From a virus: a DNA stretch of 41,591 nt. The DNA is taken from positions 1-41,591 of IMG/VR virus record IMGVR_UViG_3300037516_001702; one strand, 5' to 3'. This document shows, in pieces, positions 24,801 to 30,218 of this stretch. The translations under genes and the position numbers were made by a program. Every line of letters begins with the position of its first letter. Within the stretch, counting starts at the first letter, position 1. The notes beneath the pieces were generated by a model. That model was not told where the DNA came from, made no database searches, and was given only the letters and a program-made list of their open reading frames with translations.

Positions 24801-27637
24801 AGGTCCTGAAGTCTCTGTTCTTTATTTATCTCTACATCTTCAAGAGCATAAAACTTCTCTGGGAGCCCCTTGACTTCAGCGACGTTGAAGACTTCCATAA
24901 CTTTGTATGTTTTTGGACCAGAAACAATATTTCCATTTAGGTCAACAGATTCTCTGCCTCGTTGCGGTACTAGAACTTTTACGCCCTTGGTAGATAGGTC
25001 TTTCGCACTAATCTTCCCGCCACGTTTTTTCCATTGCCCAGCCCCAGCCCACCTGGAAGTCTGGTACCCGCGAGCACTGGCAGTTAGCTGTAGGAGCATT
25101 TGGTTTGTGCCCTGATAAATTCTACCGCTTGTTGGATTTCTTGCATAAGCTTCGGGGTTCCGCCATGGAAACTGCCACGTTTTTGAATCAGGATTGAGCG
25201 AAAGCCCCAGAAGCGCATCAAGAATTTGCTTCGTCATCTCATCGTACATTTCCTGCACGAGTGGGGAATCTTCGGGGATTTCGTCCCCAACATTTAGTGT
25301 GCCAGACGAAAGCACTCCATCATATTTGGCCTTCTCATCGCCTGTCCGCTTCGCCTCGGGCTTATTTAGGTACTTGCCGTAGCCGCTTGAAAGACCTTGG
25401 CTGGTCTTTTCTACCTGCTTTTTTACGGGCTTTTTCTTTGGCTTTTCAGTATCGGCCATTTCGCCTTCGGCCATCTTCTCGACACGTTCCATGTATTTGT
25501 CGATTTCGGCAATGGCCTTCTTTAACTTCTTTATTTGGTCAGAATCTGATGCTCCATCCAAAACGCCTTGAAGCTCGTCACGCTGCGACTCTGCTGCGCC
25601 ATATTTTTCTGCCGAATCAACATCCGGGTCGTCTATTCGCGGAAGATTTACAAGCTCGCTTCCAGAGGAAAGTTTCTGGCGCTCTTTAGGTTTTGTTATT
25701 TTCTCTACTTGAATTTCCGCTCGAGAAATTGCTGCAGCATTCGGCTTCGCAACCTGCCTGGGGGATGGCTTGGGGTTACGGATAGAGCCAGGGCCATCTG
25801 GCGTCGGGTCAGTTACGGCAAGCGGAACCCCACGCAGGAATAGTCCCTCTCCAACAATGCCGTTAAGGTTCGCGTCGCGTGCGGTAAATGGGTCAAAGTC
25901 TTCCGCACCGATTGACGTGAAGAAACGTCCTGCAGAACGACCTCCGCCTATGTTTGGGCGGTCAGTTAAACGGCCACTAATAGCTCTGCCGAGGCGATAC
26001 CCGGCTGCTTTCCACTCTAGGTTGTTTTCACTTAAGGATTTTTTTTTTAAGTTTGCGACTGCATTGTCGACTGCCTCAATCAATTCGTAGGTAACGCCAG
26101 AGGTCATGAAGATGCCGTTTGTGTCGACGAAAGAATCAACGCCGTGATAGTCGAAGATTGGGTCAAGAATCTGCTTCACTTGAAACGCAAACTGAGGAAC
26201 AACGGGAAGCAAATATGGCTTATCGTCGAAATCTTCGTTTTTGGAACCGAATTCACTTAAGAACTTAAAGCTCCGGCGCTTTTTTCTGCGCTTGCCGACT
26301 ACCTTGCGAAGTCCTGCAATTGCCAATTCTCCGGGGTATTTTACCTCGAGGTCAGCAACGTAATCTTCTTCGGCAAATTCCTCGTCGAGTTCGTATGCCT
26401 TTGAGCCAGCTCCCTTGACAACACCCTTTGGGATGACAGCAAAACGGCACTTGCCTTCAGGCTCTACTTCCATGTCGATTATCTTGCAGGCGCTTCCACC
26501 CTGATAGAAGACGCAGTTTGAACACTTGACGCCGATTCCGGCAACTTCATTTTGTGCAGCAGGAGTATATGCCGCCCACACTCCCTCGGAATCTTCGTTG
26601 AACTTTCCGTGACGCTTTACGATTTTTAAAAGAGCATCCCTGAGGTCTACTTCTTCTTGGTCGAGATTGTTGGGGTCAAATCGACTCCCGTTATCGTTTT
26701 CGTATTGCACTGGTGGCAAAGGAACTATCTGGTTGCCGTTTTCGCCTGGCTTAATAGCAACTGGGATTGATGGCATTTGAGAAGGCCGAACAATTCTTTG
26801 TGGCTCATTTGGGGGCATACCTGGCATCGCCATTGGCATTGCGCTTACAGGAGCAATGGGCTTACGCGCGGGCATTACAACAATGGGGCGCGGCGCACCG
26901 AACATATAATGTCCGCGATTATTGCTGAATCCACACTTGTAGCGGCCAACTTCTCCGTTGTCCATTCTTCGCGCAAACGTAATCTCTTCGTCGTTAACTT
27001 CCATTAAAGATACTTTTGCGCCCAAAATTGCAGCAAGCTGCTTTTCTATCTCTGCCTTGTCAATTGGGTCTTCTTCGTTCATCATGGACATCAAGATTCC
27101 ACCGGACAACTCTTCGGACTTAACGGAAATAGTCCCAGTTAGCTGGTTTGCGCCATGCAGAACCGGAGATACCTCATATAACTCAAGTTCATAAATGATA
27201 TTTGCTTGGGATTTCTGGTCAAACTGAGCTCGAAGTGTCTTGTAACCAATCGACCATTCCTGCTCCTCGCCAAAGAAAGCAACCATAGCGAAGGCCTCTC
27301 GGCCTTTTTCCGAATTGAGATTAAACTGAACGCGAGCAAATAGGCCACCAATTCCGGCCATCTTCATCTTCATGGGAAGGCGGTTGTCTGTGTTCGGAAC
27401 TTCGTAAATCTCCAGGACCTTACCGATGGGGTCGTTCCAACTATGTCCCCAGACAACGCGCGGCTTACGGCGTTGGAGGCTCTTCGTGAATGCTCCAGTG
27501 GCAACGATGTCGCCCACAGAGTCCTTGTTGCCGATGCCAGCCACGAAGCATTCGACAATTCCCTGCGCTTCATCCAAATTGATGGAGTCGGAGTGCCCGA
27601 GCGTAGACGACTTATATTCAAACAATTCTGATGGCAT
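18896..27637 (-). CDS. Giant 2913-residue polyprotein: prohead protease, ArdC-like peptidase and SF1 helicase
   Basis: One uninterrupted 8.7-kb frame, with GAAGGG eight bases before the ATG. Residues 1-180 are an HK97-type prohead protease. Residues 240-320 are a Pro/Met-rich linker. About 345-420 is a Cys module (CSNC, then two more Cys). About 480-600 is a small folded region. Residues 656-780 are charged linkers with three LSSG motifs. About 780-1130 is ArdC-like with HETVH at 994-998. About 1225-2235 is a UvrD/Rep-type helicase. LSSG lies at 1189 and 2373, on either side of the helicase. The C-terminal 540 residues are unknown, with helix-turn-helix-like segments. The gene sits where the protease gene normally sits, next to the portal. 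Fusion of a maturation protease to antirestriction and helicase domains is very unusual, and self-processing is my preferred explanation. Confidence 0.93.
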   Translation of the reverse strand: MPSELFEYKSSTLGHSDSINLDEAQGIVECFVAGIGNKDSVGDIVATGAFTKSLQRRKPRVVWGHSWNDPIGKVLEIYEVPNTDNRLPMKMKMAGIGGLFARVQFNLNSEKGREAFAMVAFFGEEQEWSIGYKTLRAQFDQKSQANIIYELELYEVSPVLHGANQLTGTISVKSEELSGGILMSMMNEEDPIDKAEIEKQLAAILGAKVSLMEVNDEEITFARRMDNGEVGRYKCGFSNNRGHYMFGAPRPIVVMPARKPIAPVSAMPMAMPGMPPNEPQRIVRPSQMPSIPVAIKPGENGNQIVPLPPVQYENDNGSRFDPNNLDQEEVDLRDALLKIVKRHGKFNEDSEGVWAAYTPAAQNEVAGIGVKCSNCVFYQGGSACKIIDMEVEPEGKCRFAVIPKGVVKGAGSKAYELDEEFAEEDYVADLEVKYPGELAIAGLRKVVGKRRKKRRSFKFLSEFGSKNEDFDDKPYLLPVVPQFAFQVKQILDPIFDYHGVDSFVDTNGIFMTSGVTYELIEAVDNAVANLKKKSLSENNLEWKAAGYRLGRAISGRLTDRPNIGGGRSAGRFFTSIGAEDFDPFTARDANLNGIVGEGLFLRGVPLAVTDPTPDGPGSIRNPKPSPRQVAKPNAAAISRAEIQVEKITKPKERQKLSSGSELVNLPRIDDPDVDSAEKYGAAESQRDELQGVLDGASDSDQIKKLKKAIAEIDKYMERVEKMAEGEMADTEKPKKKPVKKQVEKTSQGLSSGYGKYLNKPEAKRTGDEKAKYDGVLSSGTLNVGDEIPEDSPLVQEMYDEMTKQILDALLGLSLNPDSKTWQFPWRNPEAYARNPTSGRIYQGTNQMLLQLTASARGYQTSRWAGAGQWKKRGGKISAKDLSTKGVKVLVPQRGRESVDLNGNIVSGPKTYKVMEVFNVAEVKGLPEKFYALEDVEINKEQRLQDLETVIQEIGPAFVESKGSQAFYRPGTDKIHMPAFEQFKDALAFYGTAMHETVHWTSHPSRLDRKLGKTFGDEGYAFEELIAEIGSAFAMGSMGLEPVIREDHILYLNAWMKKLQSDPTAIHRAILQAQQANDYLLNRSATMRRLAGIPDDERKGKIDTWLEVPNIAGYEDSPLIPPSRPISGFIEDMLDLDQFDENPDAQMARLMIPNPDGELSRDEKIIRASEFIGDVGKKSRDGSVIGADGLSSGKVTGPIKGAKDGVPEVKRSDRSISYRRVFKLKVEPTAEQRDILDLVINLVRNKDPKVLSVLAGAGTGKTTSLKNVSWVLEREFNVPSKGEERVEHLKYLTDRYGVSFDGMNDAAINDAVKELAEKYKMGDMYYAVFGVKNQLEAEVQFPGNTGIATTSKIWYYSLTLGQGDKKFGKNLRRKIQAGILERDGEKRFGKKKNPKFISAEKTPDEPPMIPYDFSGVTFDGDTVTVSGKRPGFKELGWQRLDDGADWVDFLKLKERSDKITFTRGDVELEGFKLPNGAEVTVEEFGDLFNKAMRRWTLSVDEKTSKKMFLMSELEKEGLESAKGQKKIARGEISPVDATFAEQEIPDEWIGMLQGAVDKMLDGDSNLLLHRDAGPKVWMLTDPDLRTDPGLVGHAGTSSIKNKTIPKSYEVGGTYEIDGEEWIVTSVKPNKGNTQMAKLSKKFATKDKPLAAFFVDEAQDSNPIIEKVLLDNRKNLPIIVVGDDRQGVFAFNDAKNILSSLEPDYELEITQSFRYGSNVAHLGNLVLALQNLYLTKQGVKQPPWKHVKGEAQGVVYKNFDDLLPEKNRVLKDLPELSEAERREKILFIENTYSTPDRKIDIADLPRKEQDKALLALRDELVLPKAGVIVDAAEEIKKGNLPSMILTRSNRQIINEAQGFLMQFLLSPKGKDKNGNSIMPEIVIPAKKHTQMAAFAEHLLYIMLPEASKKEYDKKRNGRPPESSIIGPVWNIGQLKRKVNQSQYSQLTTLFRLTQQPDPNDPSGLPLGAKGLLRLLNGTSRYVTDDKGKKTLVNIPPVMIPERETLELPAFAVSPEQIKKIASHKTVKTNVRQGETGQDNQLEKIEILPSLNSKMVHGVYGQLEIEGGGPTKPGKATGRIFITGDGVDTGRPTILPNGVEKPIEGRRGNGRYRRDMEKIIERLGLGEKVKLGNELATQRAGAQRRSHDGFIIDAGSLDENAKILTQIASELRESAREVGGDVEITTAQLAKGRESRFVVLAEDFMNPSEVMVDKPQGETAVSWMEETNLVYVALTRAQEMIDPGSSVFESYLADGVTADQRRGIEEAVKRGDIPEEISKGAFADGKIALPDKYDKLNRGITPSKDKENEPVGEIEVVEDVEGLNEDEVDIPESPDVEIVESEDEADSILDKRDEERVLDIGGEGDPEDTGPPSMSLSSGAGSGPKNTPTGRSGRLNRRGSSGGSRIYDGSGSAQEIAGIRFRGDLKSPKEQAKLNFSMNVWKRFRDVGIAIDVDDDASETEARKSKNTATIKSVGAEMKKRQNLVRVGRVGDNNVNDAPSALTWMLSVDKLAETLRVPTEFVSANRDGKSSLQWTQTRPVTRKELATLLGLNGPDTAALEAPDAGINHDAVRLLIAELGKQPELSAWRYFSPVSAEEVAKIIPPSPSGDVEGFSKIDLAMENVGRANMRDRFIIETFGKDAFPHWFDPEEGESITPDEYSKLGEISAVSKFRATGRFDPEDPTKGDSEAEYDLYGELIDGVLPSTEPDGEIISGDKTSREDFELEKLLEYLGIDRKEWKTTLKERMSAAFGMDAVGAWDEWKKDGIPTATVAHMIRTGLIPNAASVWKDASTGERFDNELKKSKYAVYEALNEFIDKSFPDSKLNSQASRNKITGKTDMGVALRDAATAKGSAWSPKKGNEARFSDSELQSIVDRFNEVFGTNHTIDDIFSAEQLRTAAERIESGETLSGKKRTVS
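20510..20521 (-). other. LSSG motif 5 of the 2913-residue giant (candidate cleavage site)
   Basis: Codes LSSG at residues 2373-2376 in SMSLSSGAGSGP, followed by a Gly/Ser/Arg linker and the unknown C-terminal region. Confidence 0.5.
20933..23965 (-). other. SF1 UvrD/Rep-type helicase domain
   Basis: About residues 1225-2235 of the giant. A Q-like element EPTAEQRDIL comes first. Walker A AGAGTGKTT is at 1254-1262, Walker B VDEAQD at 1653-1658, motif III VVGDDRQGVFAFNDA, motif IV ITQSFRYGSNVA, motif V TTAQLAKGRESRFVVLAEDF and motif VI LVYVALTRAQE. All are in SF1A order, so the ATPase looks active. About 400 residues separate motifs I and II, longer than in UvrD, which points to an inserted domain there. 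Confidence 0.9.
24062..24073 (-). other. LSSG motif 4 of the 2913-residue giant (candidate cleavage site)
   Basis: Codes LSSG at residues 1189-1192 in ADGLSSGKVTGP, between the ArdC-like domain and the helicase. Confidence 0.5.
24278..25306 (-). other. ArdC-like antirestriction domain (ssDNA-binding plus metallopeptidase)
   Basis: About residues 778-1120 of the giant. The N-terminal half carries WQFPWRNPEAY and GRIYQGTNQMLL, typical of the ArdC ssDNA-binding domain. The C-terminal half has the zinc site HETVHWTSHPSRLDRKLG (HETVH 994-998) and EELIAEIGSAF as the likely third-ligand helix, as in ArdC/TraC-type peptidases. Known ArdC proteins protect incoming DNA from restriction. Confidence 0.85.
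25301..25312 (-). other. LSSG motif 3 of the 2913-residue giant (candidate cleavage site)
   Basis: Codes LSSG at residues 776-779 in DGVLSSGTLNVGDE, directly before the ArdC-like domain. Confidence 0.5.
25382..25393 (-). other. LSSG motif 2 of the 2913-residue giant (candidate cleavage site)
   Basis: Codes LSSG at residues 749-752 in SQGLSSGYGKYL, after a Lys-rich stretch and a helical charged segment. Confidence 0.45.
25661..25672 (-). other. LSSG motif 1 of the 2913-residue giant (candidate cleavage site)
   Basis: Codes LSSG at residues 656-659 in RQKLSSGSELVN, at the end of the protease plus Cys-module part. Confidence 0.45.
27098..27637 (-). other. Prohead protease domain (U35 / HK97 gp4 type)
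   Basis: Residues 1-180 of the 2913-residue giant. VVWGHSWNDPIG supplies the catalytic His65 and YEVSPVLHGAN supplies Ser157, in the order and spacing of the U35 herpesvirus-assemblin-like fold. GEEQEWSIGY fits the conserved strand before the Ser. In HK97-like phages this enzyme cleaves scaffold and capsid delta domains inside the prohead. Confidence 0.9.
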
Positions 27638-27640
27638 TCG

Positions 27641-27664
27641 ATAGACCCTTCACGTCGTGTCTAT
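27641..27664 (-). promoter_or_regulatory. Inverted repeat enclosing the ribosome site of the polyprotein gene
   Basis: ATAGAC (27641-27646) and GTCTAT (27659-27664) are perfect six-base arms. On the leftward message the 12-base loop and adjoining arm carry GAAGGG, the likely ribosome site of the giant gene, so the hairpin could restrain its translation. The rest of the 126-base gap (27638-27763) is AT-rich with no clear promoter. Confidence 0.35.
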
Positions 27665-27763
27665 TGAAAATAATAAGCGATTTAGAAGTCTGTCCGGTGC
27701 AACTATCACCAAAGTTATTTGTTTAAAGAAAATATTATTTATTTTACTGAAATAGTAATTTCT

Positions 27764-29875
27764 TTAAACTGTCTGGCCGAAACTCCATGCCGACCTTGTC
27801 TCGCGCTCTGCTAGCAATTCTTGCTGGTGCGCAAAAAAATCCGTAAACATTTCTACGAGGCCATCACGAAAGAAGCTAAACCGTTTTTCTTCGTCTGCAT
27901 ATACGAAAGATTTAAGCATTAAGGAGTTAATTTCATTGAAATGAACCTCATTAATTTTCTTCATTCTGGATGTATGTGCATCAACCATTGCTCGGACATC
28001 TTTTGCTGGCAGTGCTTTGATTTTTAGACCTTTCGTAGACGCATCATCGACTCGCGACTCAAAGGAATCGTTAATTATCGAGGACACAACGGGGCGAATA
28101 TCTTCATCAAACTGTCTGTTCCATGTTTCTATTGACAACACGGATTCAATATCAAGCGTGCCGTGCATTAAGGCCTTCCTTGATTTTGCCCCACTTGCCT
28201 TTTCGAGAACTACCCGTTGCTGGCGCTCGATAACTCTCTCCATGCCACGAGCTAGGATATTGGTCCACCGCTCTATTGCCTGTTCGCTGCGGTCGATTGG
28301 GTCTTTGGTCTCTTGTTTTTCTTCCGTGGACTTTACCTGTATTTCGTTATCCGGCGACGATGCCACGGACATAGGTCCTGGGGGCATTGGGGCCTGCACG
28401 CCACCACCAAAGGCTTCTGGCGGGGTCGTAGTTTGGGCAAGCTGACCACTGGCTGCGGACTCTGCAAGTGCCCCAGCCATCGTATTGACGTCCAGCGGTA
28501 CAGGTTCGCCGCCCGGCGGAACTGGTCCTGGGGGCATTCCTGGCACACCCGGCGGCATTCCCGGTATTCCCGGCGGCATTCCAGGCATACCTGGTGGCAT
28601 TCCCGGCATACCTGGAACTTCGGTCTGGCCTTCTTCCATTTTCTTTTTGGTATTAGCAATTGGAATAAGATTGGGGTTCTGTAGCAAAGAGTCCGCGAGG
28701 TCTGCCTCAACTTCCTTGCGAGAAGAACCGATTCTGTACTCATTCGCGCTGATTAACCCGCCCTGGAACTCCTGTAACAGGTACCTGTCTCTTTCCTGCT
28801 TGTAGAGCATAAGAATTGGGACTTCTGACGTGTCAAAATCTAGATAATACTTGTCATCGAGTTCATCAAGAGCTCTGGCGATTGGCTCAAGATGGGGGAG
28901 CATTGTTTCCATCCAAAAAACACGGATTTCTTCTCCGGCATTACTGAATGTTCTTCCAGAAGCGTTTCCTATGACGGATTCAGGAACACCAAATGCTGAC
29001 AGAATTTCTTCTTTTGTTATTTGACGCATCTGAACATATGCCGCATCGCGCGGATTGGCCGAAGTATCGACGAAATCAACACCGTCATCGGCAGCAATAA
29101 CTGTTGTATGGCCAGCCCTTGCCAGATTGCCGCGGAACCTATTTCTAAGCTCCTCCTTATCGTCTTCTTCCATCTCTCCACGAACAACCAAAATGCCGCC
29201 AGGACGACCATCATTAAGCAGGTAGTTGCGGTTGTAGATTTTGGCTAGGTTTTCTATCTCAATGGCAACCCCAGCCGCTTCCAGTGGCGTAAGGGACAGA
29301 TAAGGGTCGAGAGGGTGCGGTCTTCTTATCCAGCAAACATCTTCTGGCTTTAAGAACTGCTTTTCTCCGTAGGGCATTTGTACTTCGTACCCTGATACGA
29401 ACTTTTTGGGGTCCGGTATTGGTGCCGTTGATTGAGGTGGAAGAAGGTTGAGGGCAATAATCCCCCCATCCCGTCCTCTAATTTTCTCTACGAATGCCCC
29501 TCGAGTACCGAGCATCAGCTGAGCCGACAATCTGTATCGGAAAATAAAAGAGTTTTCTCCTACATTCGCCTTATTATTCAAGAGCTCTAAGAGGGTAGAC
29601 CTGTTGGCCTCGCGGCCACGAACTATTTCCCCCTGATTAGAGTTGTCTTTCCTAAGAATAATTGGAAGGCGAGCCTGATTTCCAGCAATCGCATCAATAC
29701 ATCTATTGACCCAAGTAATCTTGGACATTCCCTCGCGATAGGCGCGTTCAATGTCCCATCCATCCTTATACGCTTTCCCTGCTAGAGACGGGTTTATGGA
29801 TACCGGAGCTCCATAGCCCAGGTCCTTGCGGGACGGGGGGATTATATTTTTATTTTGAGACGGGTTCCAACGCAT
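27764..29875 (-). CDS. Portal protein with collagen-like repeat and C-terminal extension
   Basis: A 703-residue protein. Residues 1-400 are an HK97-type phage portal: WVNRCIDAIAGNQARLP near 54-70, GGILVVRGEMEEDD, a long helix region DKEELRNRFRGN, and KEEILSAFGVPESVIGN with FSNAGEEIRVFW. It forms the DNA entry ring for packaging and the tail joint. Residues of about 420-447 are a Gly-Met-Pro-Pro-Gly collagen-like repeat. The remaining 250 residues include a charged helix (IERWTNILARGMERVIERQQRVV) and a minor-head-like helical domain. At 703 residues it is much longer than a plain HK97 portal (about 425). It starts seven bases after the small membrane protein gene and is followed by the prohead protease, the usual order. 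Confidence 0.95.
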   Translation of the reverse strand: MRWNPSQNKNIIPPSRKDLGYGAPVSINPSLAGKAYKDGWDIERAYREGMSKITWVNRCIDAIAGNQARLPIILRKDNSNQGEIVRGREANRSTLLELLNNKANVGENSFIFRYRLSAQLMLGTRGAFVEKIRGRDGGIIALNLLPPQSTAPIPDPKKFVSGYEVQMPYGEKQFLKPEDVCWIRRPHPLDPYLSLTPLEAAGVAIEIENLAKIYNRNYLLNDGRPGGILVVRGEMEEDDKEELRNRFRGNLARAGHTTVIAADDGVDFVDTSANPRDAAYVQMRQITKEEILSAFGVPESVIGNASGRTFSNAGEEIRVFWMETMLPHLEPIARALDELDDKYYLDFDTSEVPILMLYKQERDRYLLQEFQGGLISANEYRIGSSRKEVEADLADSLLQNPNLIPIANTKKKMEEGQTEVPGMPGMPPGMPGMPPGIPGMPPGVPGMPPGPVPPGGEPVPLDVNTMAGALAESAASGQLAQTTTPPEAFGGGVQAPMPPGPMSVASSPDNEIQVKSTEEKQETKDPIDRSEQAIERWTNILARGMERVIERQQRVVLEKASGAKSRKALMHGTLDIESVLSIETWNRQFDEDIRPVVSSIINDSFESRVDDASTKGLKIKALPAKDVRAMVDAHTSRMKKINEVHFNEINSLMLKSFVYADEEKRFSFFRDGLVEMFTDFFAHQQELLAERETRSAWSFGQTV
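28533..28616 (-). repeat. Four 21-base tandem repeats coding GMPPGxP
   Basis: Four consecutive units of 21 bases starting at 28533, 28554, 28575 and 28596, each beginning GGCATTCC on the plus strand. They code a collagen-like GMPPG(M/I/V)P heptad in the portal. Differences among units are mostly at third positions, so the peptide is kept while the DNA drifts. Units may be gained or lost by slippage. Confidence 0.9.
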
Positions 29876-29882
29876 GCGCTAC

Positions 29883-30149
29883 CTACCCGAGGCCCAATAA
29901 CAAAGCGAAAAGTCCGCAACAAACACCAGCAACCACCCAACCGGCAGGCATGAATATCATACCTGTACCAATACTACAGAACATTATAAAGCAAACCATT
30001 AACAAATTTGCGAAAGTTCCTCTGTTCGCCTTGGCTGCTAGTGAAGATTTTGTTTTTTTGAGGAATAAAACTGGAGATAATAATACCACCCTAAGTCTTC
30101 CGGGTGATTTTTTGCGTTGTTTTTTTATGTTCTCTGATGCTGGTGGCAT
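29883..30149 (-). CDS. Small two-helix membrane protein
   Basis: An 88-residue protein with a basic N-terminus (KKQRKKSPGRLR) and two hydrophobic segments, about residues 48-63 (ANLLMVCFIMFCSIGTGM) and 68-88 (AGWVVAGVCCGLFALLLGLG), ending right after the second. It is the first gene of the leftward block and ends seven bases before the portal start. There is no Shine-Dalgarno, but a TACTGT -10 candidate seven bases upstream suggests a leaderless message. The topology would suit a holin or a membrane partner of packaging or entry. The family is not recognised, and the opposite strand is also open in part here, so it is less certain than its neighbours. Confidence 0.6.
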   Translation of the reverse strand: MPPASENIKKQRKKSPGRLRVVLLSPVLFLKKTKSSLAAKANRGTFANLLMVCFIMFCSIGTGMIFMPAGWVVAGVCCGLFALLLGLG

Positions 30150-30156
30150 GTAAGAT

Positions 30157-30162
30157 ACAGTA
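30157..30162 (-). promoter_or_regulatory. -10 box for the leftward head block (leaderless)
   Basis: TACTGT on the leftward strand. Counting seven bases from its end puts the transcription start at about 30150, one base from the ATG at 30149. No convincing -35 is seen. Confidence 0.4.
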
Positions 30163-30207
30163 GCGCAGAAGTTGGCCCTCGGGCACCATGGGCGCTATTT
30201 GATTGGT

Positions 30208-30213
30208 TACGTT
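30208..30213 (+). promoter_or_regulatory. -10 box for the terminase gene (leaderless)
   Basis: TACGTT ends six bases before the terminase ATG at 30219, which puts the predicted start of transcription on the start codon. No Shine-Dalgarno lies before this ATG. Together with the opposing box it forms a divergent promoter in the 69-base gap. Confidence 0.4.
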
Positions 30214-30218
30214 AACTT

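Noticed and set aside
8496-27637. Giant genes as products of sequencing errors that remove stop codons
   Set aside because: Both frames stay open without shifts for over 8.5 kb. Motifs are intact and in frame, each gene has one good start with a ribosome site, and the second giant's stop overlaps the next gene properly.
18896-27637. Intein or self-splicing element in the giant gene
   Set aside because: No intein block motifs (Cys start with His-Asn end) were seen at the domain joints; LSSG joints do not resemble splice junctions.
28533-28616. CRISPR-like direct repeats
   Set aside because: The 21-base units are contiguous without spacers and code a collagen-like peptide in the portal frame.
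29950-30153. 67-codon plus-strand frame over the small membrane protein gene
   Set aside because: It has no ribosome site and no helix or motif pattern. The leftward frame gives a basic N-terminus plus two clean membrane segments and abuts the portal gene.
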